Shown here: one piece after another, positions 25,826 through 34,007 of the stretch | Position numbering within the stretch: position 1 is the first letter of the stretch | Layout: each line of letters begins with the position of its first letter | From: Arenibaculum pallidiluteum | GTDB lineage: Bacteria > Pseudomonadota > Alphaproteobacteria > Azospirillales > Azospirillaceae | Direction of reading: 5' to 3' | NCBI RefSeq assembly: GCF_017355985.1 | Contig: NZ_JAFIQU010000002.1 | Span: forward strand, 310,001-374,000 | DNA: 64,000 nt | Position numbers and translations under genes: made by a program | Notes under the pieces: generated by a model | What the model saw: only the letters and a program-made list of their open reading frames with translations | What the model was told of the DNA's origin: nothing | The model's database searches: none

Positions 25826-28762
25826 TCAGCCCTCGGCCTCGAAGAGACCGACCGGGAAGGATCGCAGCAGATCGCCCACGGCGATGGCGCCATCCTCTCC
25901 GGGGGAGAGTTTCAGTCCGAACAACCTGTCGGTCAAGGCGGATCCTCCGCCCTGCCCGCCCAGCCGCAGCCTCGTGTTGCCCCAGGCCTCGGCAGGCACG
26001 AGCGGCGTGCGCGCCTCTCCGATGAGGCCGGCTGCCAGGCGCGGAACGACCACCAGCATGGTGCAGCCCTCGTGCCGGCGCAGGAACGCCAGCACGCGCT
26101 CGGCGTGCTCGCCTTCGGCTGCGACCGGCACGTACTCGCCCAACGCGAACAGCGCGGGGCAGCGCTGGCGCCATCTCAGGGTCGAGGCGATCACGTGCTG
26201 CTTGATCCGGCCATCGCGCCAGCTCTCCAACAACGCCGAGGCATCCGCCGCGTCGCCGCCGGCCTCCAGCGCCTGCCGCCGCGCCTCCCAGTCGGGCGGG
26301 CGGCGGTTGTCGGGGTCCACCAGCGACTGGTCCCAGAACTCCGTGCCCTGGTAGAGATCGGGCACTCCGGGCACGGTCAGCCGCAGCAGGGTCTGCGCCA
26401 GCCCGTTCACCGCGCCCGCGACCGCGATGCGTTTCTGGAAAGCTACGAGATCACGCAGGAATTCGCCGGACTGGGCGGGATCGAGGACGGTGCGCACGAA
26501 GCTCTCCAGCGCCTTCTCGTAGCGCTGGTCCGGCGCCGTCCAGCTCGTGCGGTGCTTGCTCTCGCGCGTGGCCTTCAGCATGTAGGCCAGGATCCGCTCG
26601 GCGAAGTCGCCGAGGCCGTCTGAATCGGGCGCGCGCAGTTCCAGTGGCCAGGCGCCGACGACTGTCTGGTAGAACAGATACTGGTCGTTCAAGCCCGGAG
26701 CCGGCCGGCCGTCGATCCGAGCGACCCGCGCCCGGTTCATGCCGGCCCAGCGCTCCACACGTGCCGCCCAGTCCGCCGCGATCTCGCTGATCACGTCGAT
26801 CCTGACGCGGGTATCCTCGCCGCGCTTGTGGTCGTGGGTCGCCGTCGCCAGCATGGAGAAAGGCAGGGCCCGCAGCCGCTCGTCATTGGCCTTGTGGAAC
26901 GTCTCGGGCCGGGTCCCCCAGACGGCCGGTTCGCCGCCGACCTCGTTCAGCGAAACCAGCCGGAAGAAGCGGTAGAAGGTCGTGTCCTCGACCGCCTTCG
27001 CGGTGACCGGCCCGGTGAACTGCTGGAACTTCATCGCAAAGCGGATCACGTCCTCGGCCACGTAGCCCTTGCCGGGATCGCGCGCGAGGTCGGTGGTCAG
27101 CACGCTGCGCAGGAAGTCGTAGATGCTGAGATCCGGGGCCCGCGTGTTCAGCTTCGCGGCTTCCACCGCCCGGTCGATGTACATGCGGTCGGTCTCGTCG
27201 ATGTGCTCTCCTGTCACGTAGGTGCGGTAGACCGGGAAGTAGGTCGCGACGTCGACCAGGGCCCCCCGCAGCCCGGTCAGCGTGAAGTCGCGCGTGGACC
27301 AGTTCTGGCGCGCCAGCCGGTAGAGCATGCTGCTCAGCACCTTCAGCTCGCTGGCGAGATTGCTGGTGATGATCAGGCGCTTGGCCTCCGCCGCGACCTC
27401 GCCGTAATCGGCCTCGCGCCGGATGAAGCGCTCGTAGGCCTCGGTCAGCGGCTGCTCGCCGGCAGGGTCCACGAAGAGCCCATGCACGAGGTTCATGAAC
27501 TCGTAGCCCGTGGTCCCCGAGACCGGCCAGTCCGGCCGCAGCTTCTCGTCATGGGCCAGGATCTTCTCGACCAACAGGTAGAGCGGCTCGCGCAGGGCGA
27601 GCGTGGGGTGCTGCGGCGGCGCCATGCCGCGCCCCGAGGCATGGGCCTGGATCAGCAGGTAGCCCGCCCGGTCCTGCAGCTTGCGGCAATAGGCGACGGG
27701 ATCGTAGAGCCCGTCGATATGGTCGAGCCGCAGGCCCTGCAGCTTGCCGTCCCCGATCAGGCGGAAGACGAGCTGGTGGGCGAGCTCGAAGAGCTGGTCG
27801 TTCTCGATGATCCGCAGTCCCGCCAGGTCGTTCACGTCGAAGAAGCGGCGGTAGTTGATCTCGTCCGAGGCGACGCGCCAGAAGGCAAGGCGGTAGGCCT
27901 GCGCCTCGATCAGCTCGTGCAGGGGCACCCAGCTCCCGGGATCCTCGGGGCTGCCCTTGTAGGCGGCGACGGCGCTCCGCACCGCCTCGGCCGCGGCGGG
28001 ATCCGACACCAGCAGCGCCGCGAGCTGGCGGCGCAGCTCGTCGGCCTCGCGCCGGGCCAGTGCCTGCTCCTGCACGCTCGGCCCGGCATGACCGATCCGC
28101 TCGAAGCCCTCGATCAGCGGGTCGAGCGCCTTGCCGGACTCGCCCAGCGCCTCGCGGGCACGTGCGAAGACGCCGGGATAGCACGCGGGCGCGACCGGGA
28201 AGCGGTGGTCGTAGTACCAGACGCTGAGCGTGCCACGCTGCTCGTCGAGCCGCAGCTCCAGCTCTCCGCGTTCCAGCACGAGCCCGTAATGATCGCCCAG
28301 CACCGGCAGCAGGACCTTGCCGGACAGCGCGCTTTCCACCGGGTCCCATTCGATGTCGAAGAACGACGCGAAGGGCGAGGTGCGCCCCCATTCCAGCACG
28401 TCGAGCCACCAGGCGTTGTCGTGCCCGCCGACACCCATGTGGTTCGGCACGAAATCGAGGATCAGCCCCATGCCATGGGCGTGCAGCGCCACGACCATGC
28501 GCTCGAAGTCCTCGTGCGAGCCGATCTCCGGGTTGAACTCGGCATGGCCGATGATGTCGTAGCCATGGGTCGAACCGCTGCGCGCCTTCAAAAAGGGCGA
28601 GGCGTAGATATGGCTGATCCCCAGTGAGGCCAGATAGGGCACCAGCGCCGCCGCGTGCTCGAAGCGGAAGTCCTTGGTGAACTGGAAGCGGACCGTCGCG
28701 AGCGGCACCGCCGGGGGGGCCGTGCGCTGCTCGGAGGACGGGTTGGAAGTCTGCTCGGACAT
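25826..28762 (-). CDS. treY: Malto-oligosyltrehalose synthase
   Basis: 978 residues, a GH13 enzyme that converts the reducing end of an alpha-1,4-glucan into a trehalosyl unit. The N-terminal barrel start RFQFTKDFRFEHAAALVPYL and the TreY-specific ISHIYASPFLKARSGSTHGY are clear. The barrel motifs GLILDFVPNHMGVGG, GLRLDHIDGLYDP and TATHDHKRGEDTRVR are intact, as is VPGVPDLYQGTEFWDQSLVDPDNRRPPDW. It lies 6 bases after malQ and in one direction with treZ and glgX, forming the TreY-TreZ trehalose route. The first 24 residues before the barrel are low-complexity. The start is the ATG at 28762. Confidence 0.95.
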   Translation of the reverse strand: MSEQTSNPSSEQRTAPPAVPLATVRFQFTKDFRFEHAAALVPYLASLGISHIYASPFLKARSGSTHGYDIIGHAEFNPEIGSHEDFERMVVALHAHGMGLILDFVPNHMGVGGHDNAWWLDVLEWGRTSPFASFFDIEWDPVESALSGKVLLPVLGDHYGLVLERGELELRLDEQRGTLSVWYYDHRFPVAPACYPGVFARAREALGESGKALDPLIEGFERIGHAGPSVQEQALARREADELRRQLAALLVSDPAAAEAVRSAVAAYKGSPEDPGSWVPLHELIEAQAYRLAFWRVASDEINYRRFFDVNDLAGLRIIENDQLFELAHQLVFRLIGDGKLQGLRLDHIDGLYDPVAYCRKLQDRAGYLLIQAHASGRGMAPPQHPTLALREPLYLLVEKILAHDEKLRPDWPVSGTTGYEFMNLVHGLFVDPAGEQPLTEAYERFIRREADYGEVAAEAKRLIITSNLASELKVLSSMLYRLARQNWSTRDFTLTGLRGALVDVATYFPVYRTYVTGEHIDETDRMYIDRAVEAAKLNTRAPDLSIYDFLRSVLTTDLARDPGKGYVAEDVIRFAMKFQQFTGPVTAKAVEDTTFYRFFRLVSLNEVGGEPAVWGTRPETFHKANDERLRALPFSMLATATHDHKRGEDTRVRIDVISEIAADWAARVERWAGMNRARVARIDGRPAPGLNDQYLFYQTVVGAWPLELRAPDSDGLGDFAERILAYMLKATRESKHRTSWTAPDQRYEKALESFVRTVLDPAQSGEFLRDLVAFQKRIAVAGAVNGLAQTLLRLTVPGVPDLYQGTEFWDQSLVDPDNRRPPDWEARRQALEAGGDAADASALLESWRDGRIKQHVIASTLRWRQRCPALFALGEYVPVAAEGEHAERVLAFLRRHEGCTMLVVVPRLAAGLIGEARTPLVPAEAWGNTRLRLGGQGGGSALTDRLFGLKLSPGEDGAIAVGDLLRSFPVGLFEAEG

Positions 28763-28768
28763 GGCGGC

Positions 28769-30916
28769 TCAGCCTCTTGTTCGGCGGCCGGCGCGCGTGG
28801 CCTCGACCACGGCCTTCAGGAAGGGGTTTCCCGCGAGGTCCTCGAGGTCGAGCGGCAGGCGGCGGCGCCAGTTCGGGTGTTCGGTCGTCGTGCCCGGCAG
28901 GTTCGGCTGCTCCTCCTCGCCGAGGGCGTCCTCGATCTGGATCAGCATGATGCTTCCGGGTGTCTCGGCGAGGAAACGGTGCACCGCCGCCGCGAGTTCC
29001 GGCCCGACCTCGTCCGGTGGCGGCGCGTCGGACGGCCACGCGTCCGCCTCGACCAGCGCCTTGACCAGGCGTCCGCGATCCTGCTCGCGATCGGACTTCT
29101 CCTTGCGGTAGGCGTCCTCGTCCTTGAAGAGATGGAGCTCGCGGCGCCATTCCTGGTCCCGCCTGACCCACCAGCCCTTGAGCGTCGCGAGGTCGTGGGT
29201 CGTCACCGAGACCAGCGCATCCCGGGGATAGGCCTCGCGCGGCCTAAAGGAATCGTCCTTCTCGCGCTCGAAGTAGAGCAGCGAGTAGGCCTGGATCCCG
29301 GCCTCCGCCAGCTCGTCCAGGAAGCCCTCGGGGACGGTCCCCAGCGCCTCCCCGATCACGGCGCAGCGCTCGCGGTGGCTCTCCAGCGCGACGAGCCGCA
29401 GCAGGTCGCGCTGCGGATAGCGCACATAGGCGCCGCCTTCGTGGTTCTCGCGCGCGGGGATCCAGTAGAGCTGCCGCAGGCCCATGGCGTGGTCGATCCG
29501 GATGGCGCCCGCATGGCGCATGGTCGCCCGCACCGCCTCGATGAACGGCAGGTAGGCATGCTCGAGCAACCCCACGGGCGAGAGCGGCGCCAGGCCCCAG
29601 TTCTGGCCCTTGGGGTTGAAGATGTCCGGCGGCGCGCCGACCGAGGCGTCCGCGAGCACGACGTCTGGGTCGGACCAGGACGCGGCGCCGCCAGGGTTGC
29701 TGGCGATCGCGAGGTCCCGATAGAAGCCGATCCCGAGCCCTGCCCGCCGTCCGCGCTCGGCCGCGGCCTCGAACTGGCGGTCGGAGACCCACTGCAGCCA
29801 GGCGAAGAAGGTCACGCGGTCGGCCCTGTCGCGCGCGAAGGCCACTGCCCCCTCGCCGTCGGGCCGCCGGAACCCCTCGGGCCAGCGGCGCCAGTCCCAC
29901 AGCTCCTCGCCGCCATAGAACCGCTCGTGCAGCGCGTCGAACAGCGCCTGCCGCTCGAGCGCCACGCCGCGCTCGGCCCGCCAGGCGTCGAAGGCGCGGT
30001 CGCCGCCGCGCGCCTGGAACGCTTCGAACAGCCGCTCCAGCGCGGGCATCTTCAAGGCCGATACGGCGGGGTAGTCGATCAGCTCGGCCCCGCGCAGGGC
30101 TGCGATCCGGCCCTGCGTCTCCGCATCCCCGGGAAGCTGCTGGCCGAGCTCCTGGGCAAGGCCGGCGATGTCGATGTAGAGGACGTTCAGGAAGGTCCGG
30201 TTCGACGGCGAATAGGGGCCGTAGTTGTTGGGATCGGCCGGGAACATGGCGTGCATGGGGTTCAGCCCGACCACGTCCGCGCCGAGCTCCGCGGCGATCT
30301 CGGCGAAGCGGCCGAGATCCGCGAGATCGCCCATGCCCCAGTTGTCGCCGCTGCGCAGCGAATAGAGCTGTATCCCGAAACCCCAGGGCCGCCGGTCGGG
30401 GACCAGATCCGCAGGGACCAGGCAGCGCACCGGCGCCACGATCAGGCTCATGGAGGCTTCGACCGGTCCGCTCACGGTCAGCCGGTGATAGCCCAGCGGC
30501 AGGTCCTGCGGCAGCCCGTGCAGACGCCAGCGCTTGACGGGCGCGCCGTCGACCTGGCGCTCCTCGAGCCATTCCAGCTCGGTCCCGGAGGCGCGGCCGG
30601 AACGCTCGGAGCCATCCTCGAGCCGGATCGTCCAGGCCACCGCCGCGGCCCCGTCCGGCAGCACGATCTCGATCGCGGCGTAGCCGCCCTGGTCCAGGAT
30701 GCCGACGGGGCTGAGTGGCCTGCGCCACGGCCGCTCCTCCAGCTCGTGCAGGGCGCGCGAGATCTCCTCGGACGTGCCGCAGGCATATCCCATCGCCGCG
30801 ACCAGATCGCGCTTGGTGCTCTCGGCGACCTGGCGCCGCTCCCCCCAGATGTCCGTGTAGAAGGGGTCGATCCCCAATAGCCGCGCGAGCCGGTCGAGTT
30901 CGTCCGAAGAGGCCAT
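28769..30916 (-). CDS. malQ: 4-alpha-glucanotransferase (amylomaltase)
   Basis: 715 residues of GH77, with an extra N-terminal region of about 160 residues as in the E. coli MalQ subgroup. It shuffles glucan segments between maltodextrins. Core motifs are GFGIQLYSLRSGDNWGMGDL, GLNPMHAMFP, SPSNRTFLNVLYIDI, AIRIDHAMGLRQLYWIP (nucleophile Asp), VIGEALGTVPEGF (acid/base Glu) and TTHDLATLKGWW. Its place between treZ and treY suggests that it recycles short maltodextrins left by trehalose release into longer chains usable by TreY. The start at 30916 is 11 bases from the treZ stop, so co-transcription is likely. Confidence 0.95.
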   Translation of the reverse strand: MASSDELDRLARLLGIDPFYTDIWGERRQVAESTKRDLVAAMGYACGTSEEISRALHELEERPWRRPLSPVGILDQGGYAAIEIVLPDGAAAVAWTIRLEDGSERSGRASGTELEWLEERQVDGAPVKRWRLHGLPQDLPLGYHRLTVSGPVEASMSLIVAPVRCLVPADLVPDRRPWGFGIQLYSLRSGDNWGMGDLADLGRFAEIAAELGADVVGLNPMHAMFPADPNNYGPYSPSNRTFLNVLYIDIAGLAQELGQQLPGDAETQGRIAALRGAELIDYPAVSALKMPALERLFEAFQARGGDRAFDAWRAERGVALERQALFDALHERFYGGEELWDWRRWPEGFRRPDGEGAVAFARDRADRVTFFAWLQWVSDRQFEAAAERGRRAGLGIGFYRDLAIASNPGGAASWSDPDVVLADASVGAPPDIFNPKGQNWGLAPLSPVGLLEHAYLPFIEAVRATMRHAGAIRIDHAMGLRQLYWIPARENHEGGAYVRYPQRDLLRLVALESHRERCAVIGEALGTVPEGFLDELAEAGIQAYSLLYFEREKDDSFRPREAYPRDALVSVTTHDLATLKGWWVRRDQEWRRELHLFKDEDAYRKEKSDREQDRGRLVKALVEADAWPSDAPPPDEVGPELAAAVHRFLAETPGSIMLIQIEDALGEEEQPNLPGTTTEHPNWRRRLPLDLEDLAGNPFLKAVVEATRAGRRTRG

Positions 30917-30927
30917 TCGCCGTTTCC

Positions 30928-32739
30928 TCAATCCACCAGATGGAAGCCGGCCGACCAGGCCGGAAGCTGACCTTCCGCGCGCGAGCCCGCATGAGTCTCG
31001 AACAGGGCGCGGCCGCCGGAACGCTCGGCGTCCGAGATCGGCGCGTCGCCGAGATTGGCGAGCAGGCGCAGCGTCCCCCCGCCCTGGAGCGGCCATTCTA
31101 CCGCGAGCCCGCTGCGATCCCAGAGACGGTAGCGGCCGCCCGGCATGGCCCGCGCGAGCACCGGAGCCATGTCGCCCGCCCGCAGGCGCAGCAGGCCGCG
31201 AACGAAGGACAGCATCCGGGCGTTCTCGGGCTTGTCCTTTTCGGACCAGTCGAGATGCGAGCGCTGGAACGTCTCGTCGGCGTTGGGATCCGGAATCCTG
31301 GCCCGCATCTCAGGATCCTGGAACTCCTTGAAGGATCCGAACTCCTTGCGCCGCCCTTCGCGCACCGCGTCCGCGAGCTCGCCGTGGAAGTCCACGAAGA
31401 ACTGGAACGGCGTCCGCGCGCCCCATTCCTCGCCCATGAACAGCATGGGCGTCTGGGGGGCCAGAAGCGTGACGGCCAGCAGGGCGCGCAGCCCCTCCTC
31501 CGGCGCAAGCGTCGCCAGCCGGTCGCCGAAGGCGCGGTTGCCGATCTGGTCGTGGTTCTGCAGGAAATTGACCATGGCCGCGGGCGGCAGATGGGTCGAG
31601 GGCTCGCCCCGCGGATGTCCCTCGAACTCGGACTTCTCGCCCTGGAAGATGTATCCCTCGGCCAGCGACCGCCCGAGCATGCGCAGCGGCTCGGCCGCGA
31701 AGTCGGCGTAATAGCCGCCGGATTCGCCCGTGAGCAGCACATGGGCGGCATGGTGGTAGTCGTCGTTCCACTGGCCGTCATAGCGCAGGGCGCCGCCCTG
31801 GTCCCGGCCGAGGAAACGGGACTCGTTGGCCGCGTTCTCGAGCACCAGGTGGATCTCGCGACCCTGGGCCTGCGCCTCGGCACGTACGCGCTCGGCCAGC
31901 TCGAACAGGATGTGCGGCTTCGAATCGTCGATGATCGCGTGCACCGCATCGAAGCGGATGCCGTCGAAGCGGTACTCGTTGAGCCAGTAGAGCGCGTTGT
32001 TGATGTAGAAGTCCCGGACCGGCCGCGCGTCCGAGCCGTCGAAGTTGATGGCGGCGCCCCAGGGCGTGTGATGGCGCTCGGTGAAGAACGACCCCGCATA
32101 GGCGTGCAGGTAGTTCCCCTCGGGGCCGAAGTGGTTGTAGACGACGTCGATGAAGACCATCAGGCCGCGCTCGTGCGCCGCGTCGACGAGTGCCTTCAGC
32201 TCCTCGGGCCTGCCATAGGCGGCCTCCGGCGCGAACAGCATGACGCCGTCGTAGCCCCAGTTGCGGCGCCCGGGACATTCGGCCAGGGGCAGCAGCTCGA
32301 CCGCCGTCACGCCGGTCTCGGCCAGATGGTCCAGCCGGCGCAGCAGCCCCTCATAGGTGCCCTCGGGGCTGAAGGTGCCGACGTGCAGCTCGTAGAGGAC
32401 GGTCTCGTTCCAGGGCCGTCCCTTCCAGGCCGTGTTCCGCCATTCATAGCTGCGCGGATCGACGACCGTGGAGAAGCCATGGACGTCGTCTTGCTGGAAC
32501 CGGGAGGCGGGATCGGGGACCTGCAGCCCGTCCGGAAGCCGGAAGGCATAGCGGCTGCCGGCGCGCGCTGCATCGGTCGTCAGCTCGTGCCAGCCGCCGT
32601 CGAGCCTTTCCATGGGCAGCTCCGGCCCTCCCTCGACGACCAGGCGCACATCGGCAGCCGACGGCGCCCAGAGCCTGAAGCGTACGCCACCATCGCCGAT
32701 CTCGGCACCGAACGGCATGGTATGGGCGAAGCGGGCCAT
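30928..32739 (-). CDS. treZ: Malto-oligosyltrehalose trehalohydrolase
   Basis: 603 residues of GH13. It cleaves the bond next to the trehalosyl end made by TreY and releases trehalose. An N-terminal beta-sandwich (GGVRFRLWAPSAADVRLVVE) precedes the barrel, with VLYELHVGTFSPEGTYEG, VFIDVVYNHFGPEGNY, GIRFDAVHAI (nucleophile), HLVLENAANESRFL and NFLQNHDQIGNRAFGDRL. The length matches the family. The ATG at 32739 has AGGA upstream. It is the first of three tightly spaced genes treZ-malQ-treY. A response-regulator-like gene lies 169 bases upstream on the same strand. Confidence 0.96.
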   Translation of the reverse strand: MARFAHTMPFGAEIGDGGVRFRLWAPSAADVRLVVEGGPELPMERLDGGWHELTTDAARAGSRYAFRLPDGLQVPDPASRFQQDDVHGFSTVVDPRSYEWRNTAWKGRPWNETVLYELHVGTFSPEGTYEGLLRRLDHLAETGVTAVELLPLAECPGRRNWGYDGVMLFAPEAAYGRPEELKALVDAAHERGLMVFIDVVYNHFGPEGNYLHAYAGSFFTERHHTPWGAAINFDGSDARPVRDFYINNALYWLNEYRFDGIRFDAVHAIIDDSKPHILFELAERVRAEAQAQGREIHLVLENAANESRFLGRDQGGALRYDGQWNDDYHHAAHVLLTGESGGYYADFAAEPLRMLGRSLAEGYIFQGEKSEFEGHPRGEPSTHLPPAAMVNFLQNHDQIGNRAFGDRLATLAPEEGLRALLAVTLLAPQTPMLFMGEEWGARTPFQFFVDFHGELADAVREGRRKEFGSFKEFQDPEMRARIPDPNADETFQRSHLDWSEKDKPENARMLSFVRGLLRLRAGDMAPVLARAMPGGRYRLWDRSGLAVEWPLQGGGTLRLLANLGDAPISDAERSGGRALFETHAGSRAEGQLPAWSAGFHLVD

Positions 32740-32908
32740 GGGATCCTCGCGCTGTGGGGACGGGGTAAACGCAACGGGTAACGTTCCAGACGCCCGCTTG
32801 CTCCGCCGCCCCGGCGGCATATCTTCCCTGCCCCACCGGAACCCGTCCGCCCCGCCGCTCGGCCCGCTTGCCGGCGCGCTGCCGGACCTGTCCCGGCCGG
32901 CCCGTGCC

Positions 32909-33961
32909 TCAGCCCGAGGACGGTACTTCGGTGGGCTCCGCGCCCGCCGCAGCATCCGCAGCCGGGGCGGCTTCCGCAGCCGCTGCCGCCGCGGCCCGGG
33001 CCTGGATGAAGCGCTCGATCCGCTCGCGGTAGGCGGCGGTGGCGGCCTCGACCTCGGCGATGATGGCCTCGCGGTCGCGCGCCGGAGCCACCTCCACCAC
33101 CAGCTCGGCCACGCTGACCAGGAGCGGGCCGAGATCGACGGGCATCCCGCCGGCGACGCTCCGGCGCGCCTGCTCCGCCGCGGCGACGATCGTCTGGGCC
33201 AGGGCCGACGCGTGGGGCAGCTTTCCCTCGGCATGGCCGGGGATTCGCGCGGCGAGATCGTTGAGCAACGCCGGGACACGGCCGAGATGCTCGAAGGCGA
33301 GCCGGTCATGCGTGCGGGCCGCGAGGCCGGGCCGCGCGAATGCGATCAGGAATGCCGCCTGGAAGGCCATGCGCTCCAGCTTGCGCTCGTTCACCTCGGC
33401 CGAGGCCGCCTCGACGAGCTCGTGCAGGTTCACCTTTGCCGCGGTCCCCGTCACCTTCAGGCGCAGGGTGTTCGGCACCTCGACGAGCTGGGCTTGGCCG
33501 CCTTCGCGCGGGCCCTTGCGGCGGTCGGGCCCGACATAGTCGGCGGTCACCACGAAGTTCCGCGCCGCCTCGACGAGGCCCACGATGCGGTCGCGGATCT
33601 GGCGCGGCGCCACCGGTTTCACAAGCAGCGCGTCCGCGCCGCTGTTGGTCACCTTGACGAGAAGCTGCTGGGTGGGCGTGAAGGCGGTCCCGATCAGGCC
33701 GCAGAAGGGATTGCCGCCAAACGCACCGTTCCGAAGCTGCACGAAGATGCCAAGAACCTCACCGTCCGCGGCTGCGCAGTCGGCGATCACGAGGTCGGCC
33801 CCCGCCCCGGCCTGAAGCGCGGCGCGGAGCTGCGACACGGTCTCGCAGGCATGGACCCGGTTGAGCTTCAGCGTGCCGAGAACGTCGCGCACGAGGCGCC
33901 GGATATTGGCCTCCGGCTCGTAGAGCACGCAGTCGACATGGCTGAAATCATAGTCTGGCAT
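32909..33961 (-). CDS. Response-regulator-like protein with helical C-terminal domain
   Basis: 350 residues. The N-terminal 125 form a receiver domain with D61 (LVIADCAAADG) and K115 (ALLVKPVAPRQ). A conserved-looking linker ADYVGPDRRKG at about 140-150 is followed by an all-helical region of about 180 residues and an Ala-rich tail of about 45. No DNA-binding or enzymatic output motif is visible. The same GPDRR linker occurs in alphaproteobacterial receivers of unknown output. It lies between glgX and treZ in the same direction, so it may belong to the glycogen/trehalose unit, although the gaps (46 and 169 bases) allow separate control. Confidence 0.75.
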   Translation of the reverse strand: MPDYDFSHVDCVLYEPEANIRRLVRDVLGTLKLNRVHACETVSQLRAALQAGAGADLVIADCAAADGEVLGIFVQLRNGAFGGNPFCGLIGTAFTPTQQLLVKVTNSGADALLVKPVAPRQIRDRIVGLVEAARNFVVTADYVGPDRRKGPREGGQAQLVEVPNTLRLKVTGTAAKVNLHELVEAASAEVNERKLERMAFQAAFLIAFARPGLAARTHDRLAFEHLGRVPALLNDLAARIPGHAEGKLPHASALAQTIVAAAEQARRSVAGGMPVDLGPLLVSVAELVVEVAPARDREAIIAEVEAATAAYRERIERFIQARAAAAAAAEAAPAADAAAGAEPTEVPSSG

Positions 33962-34007
33962 GGGTCGCGACCGGTGCGGCGGATGAACACGATTTTTATG
34001 ATGCGCC

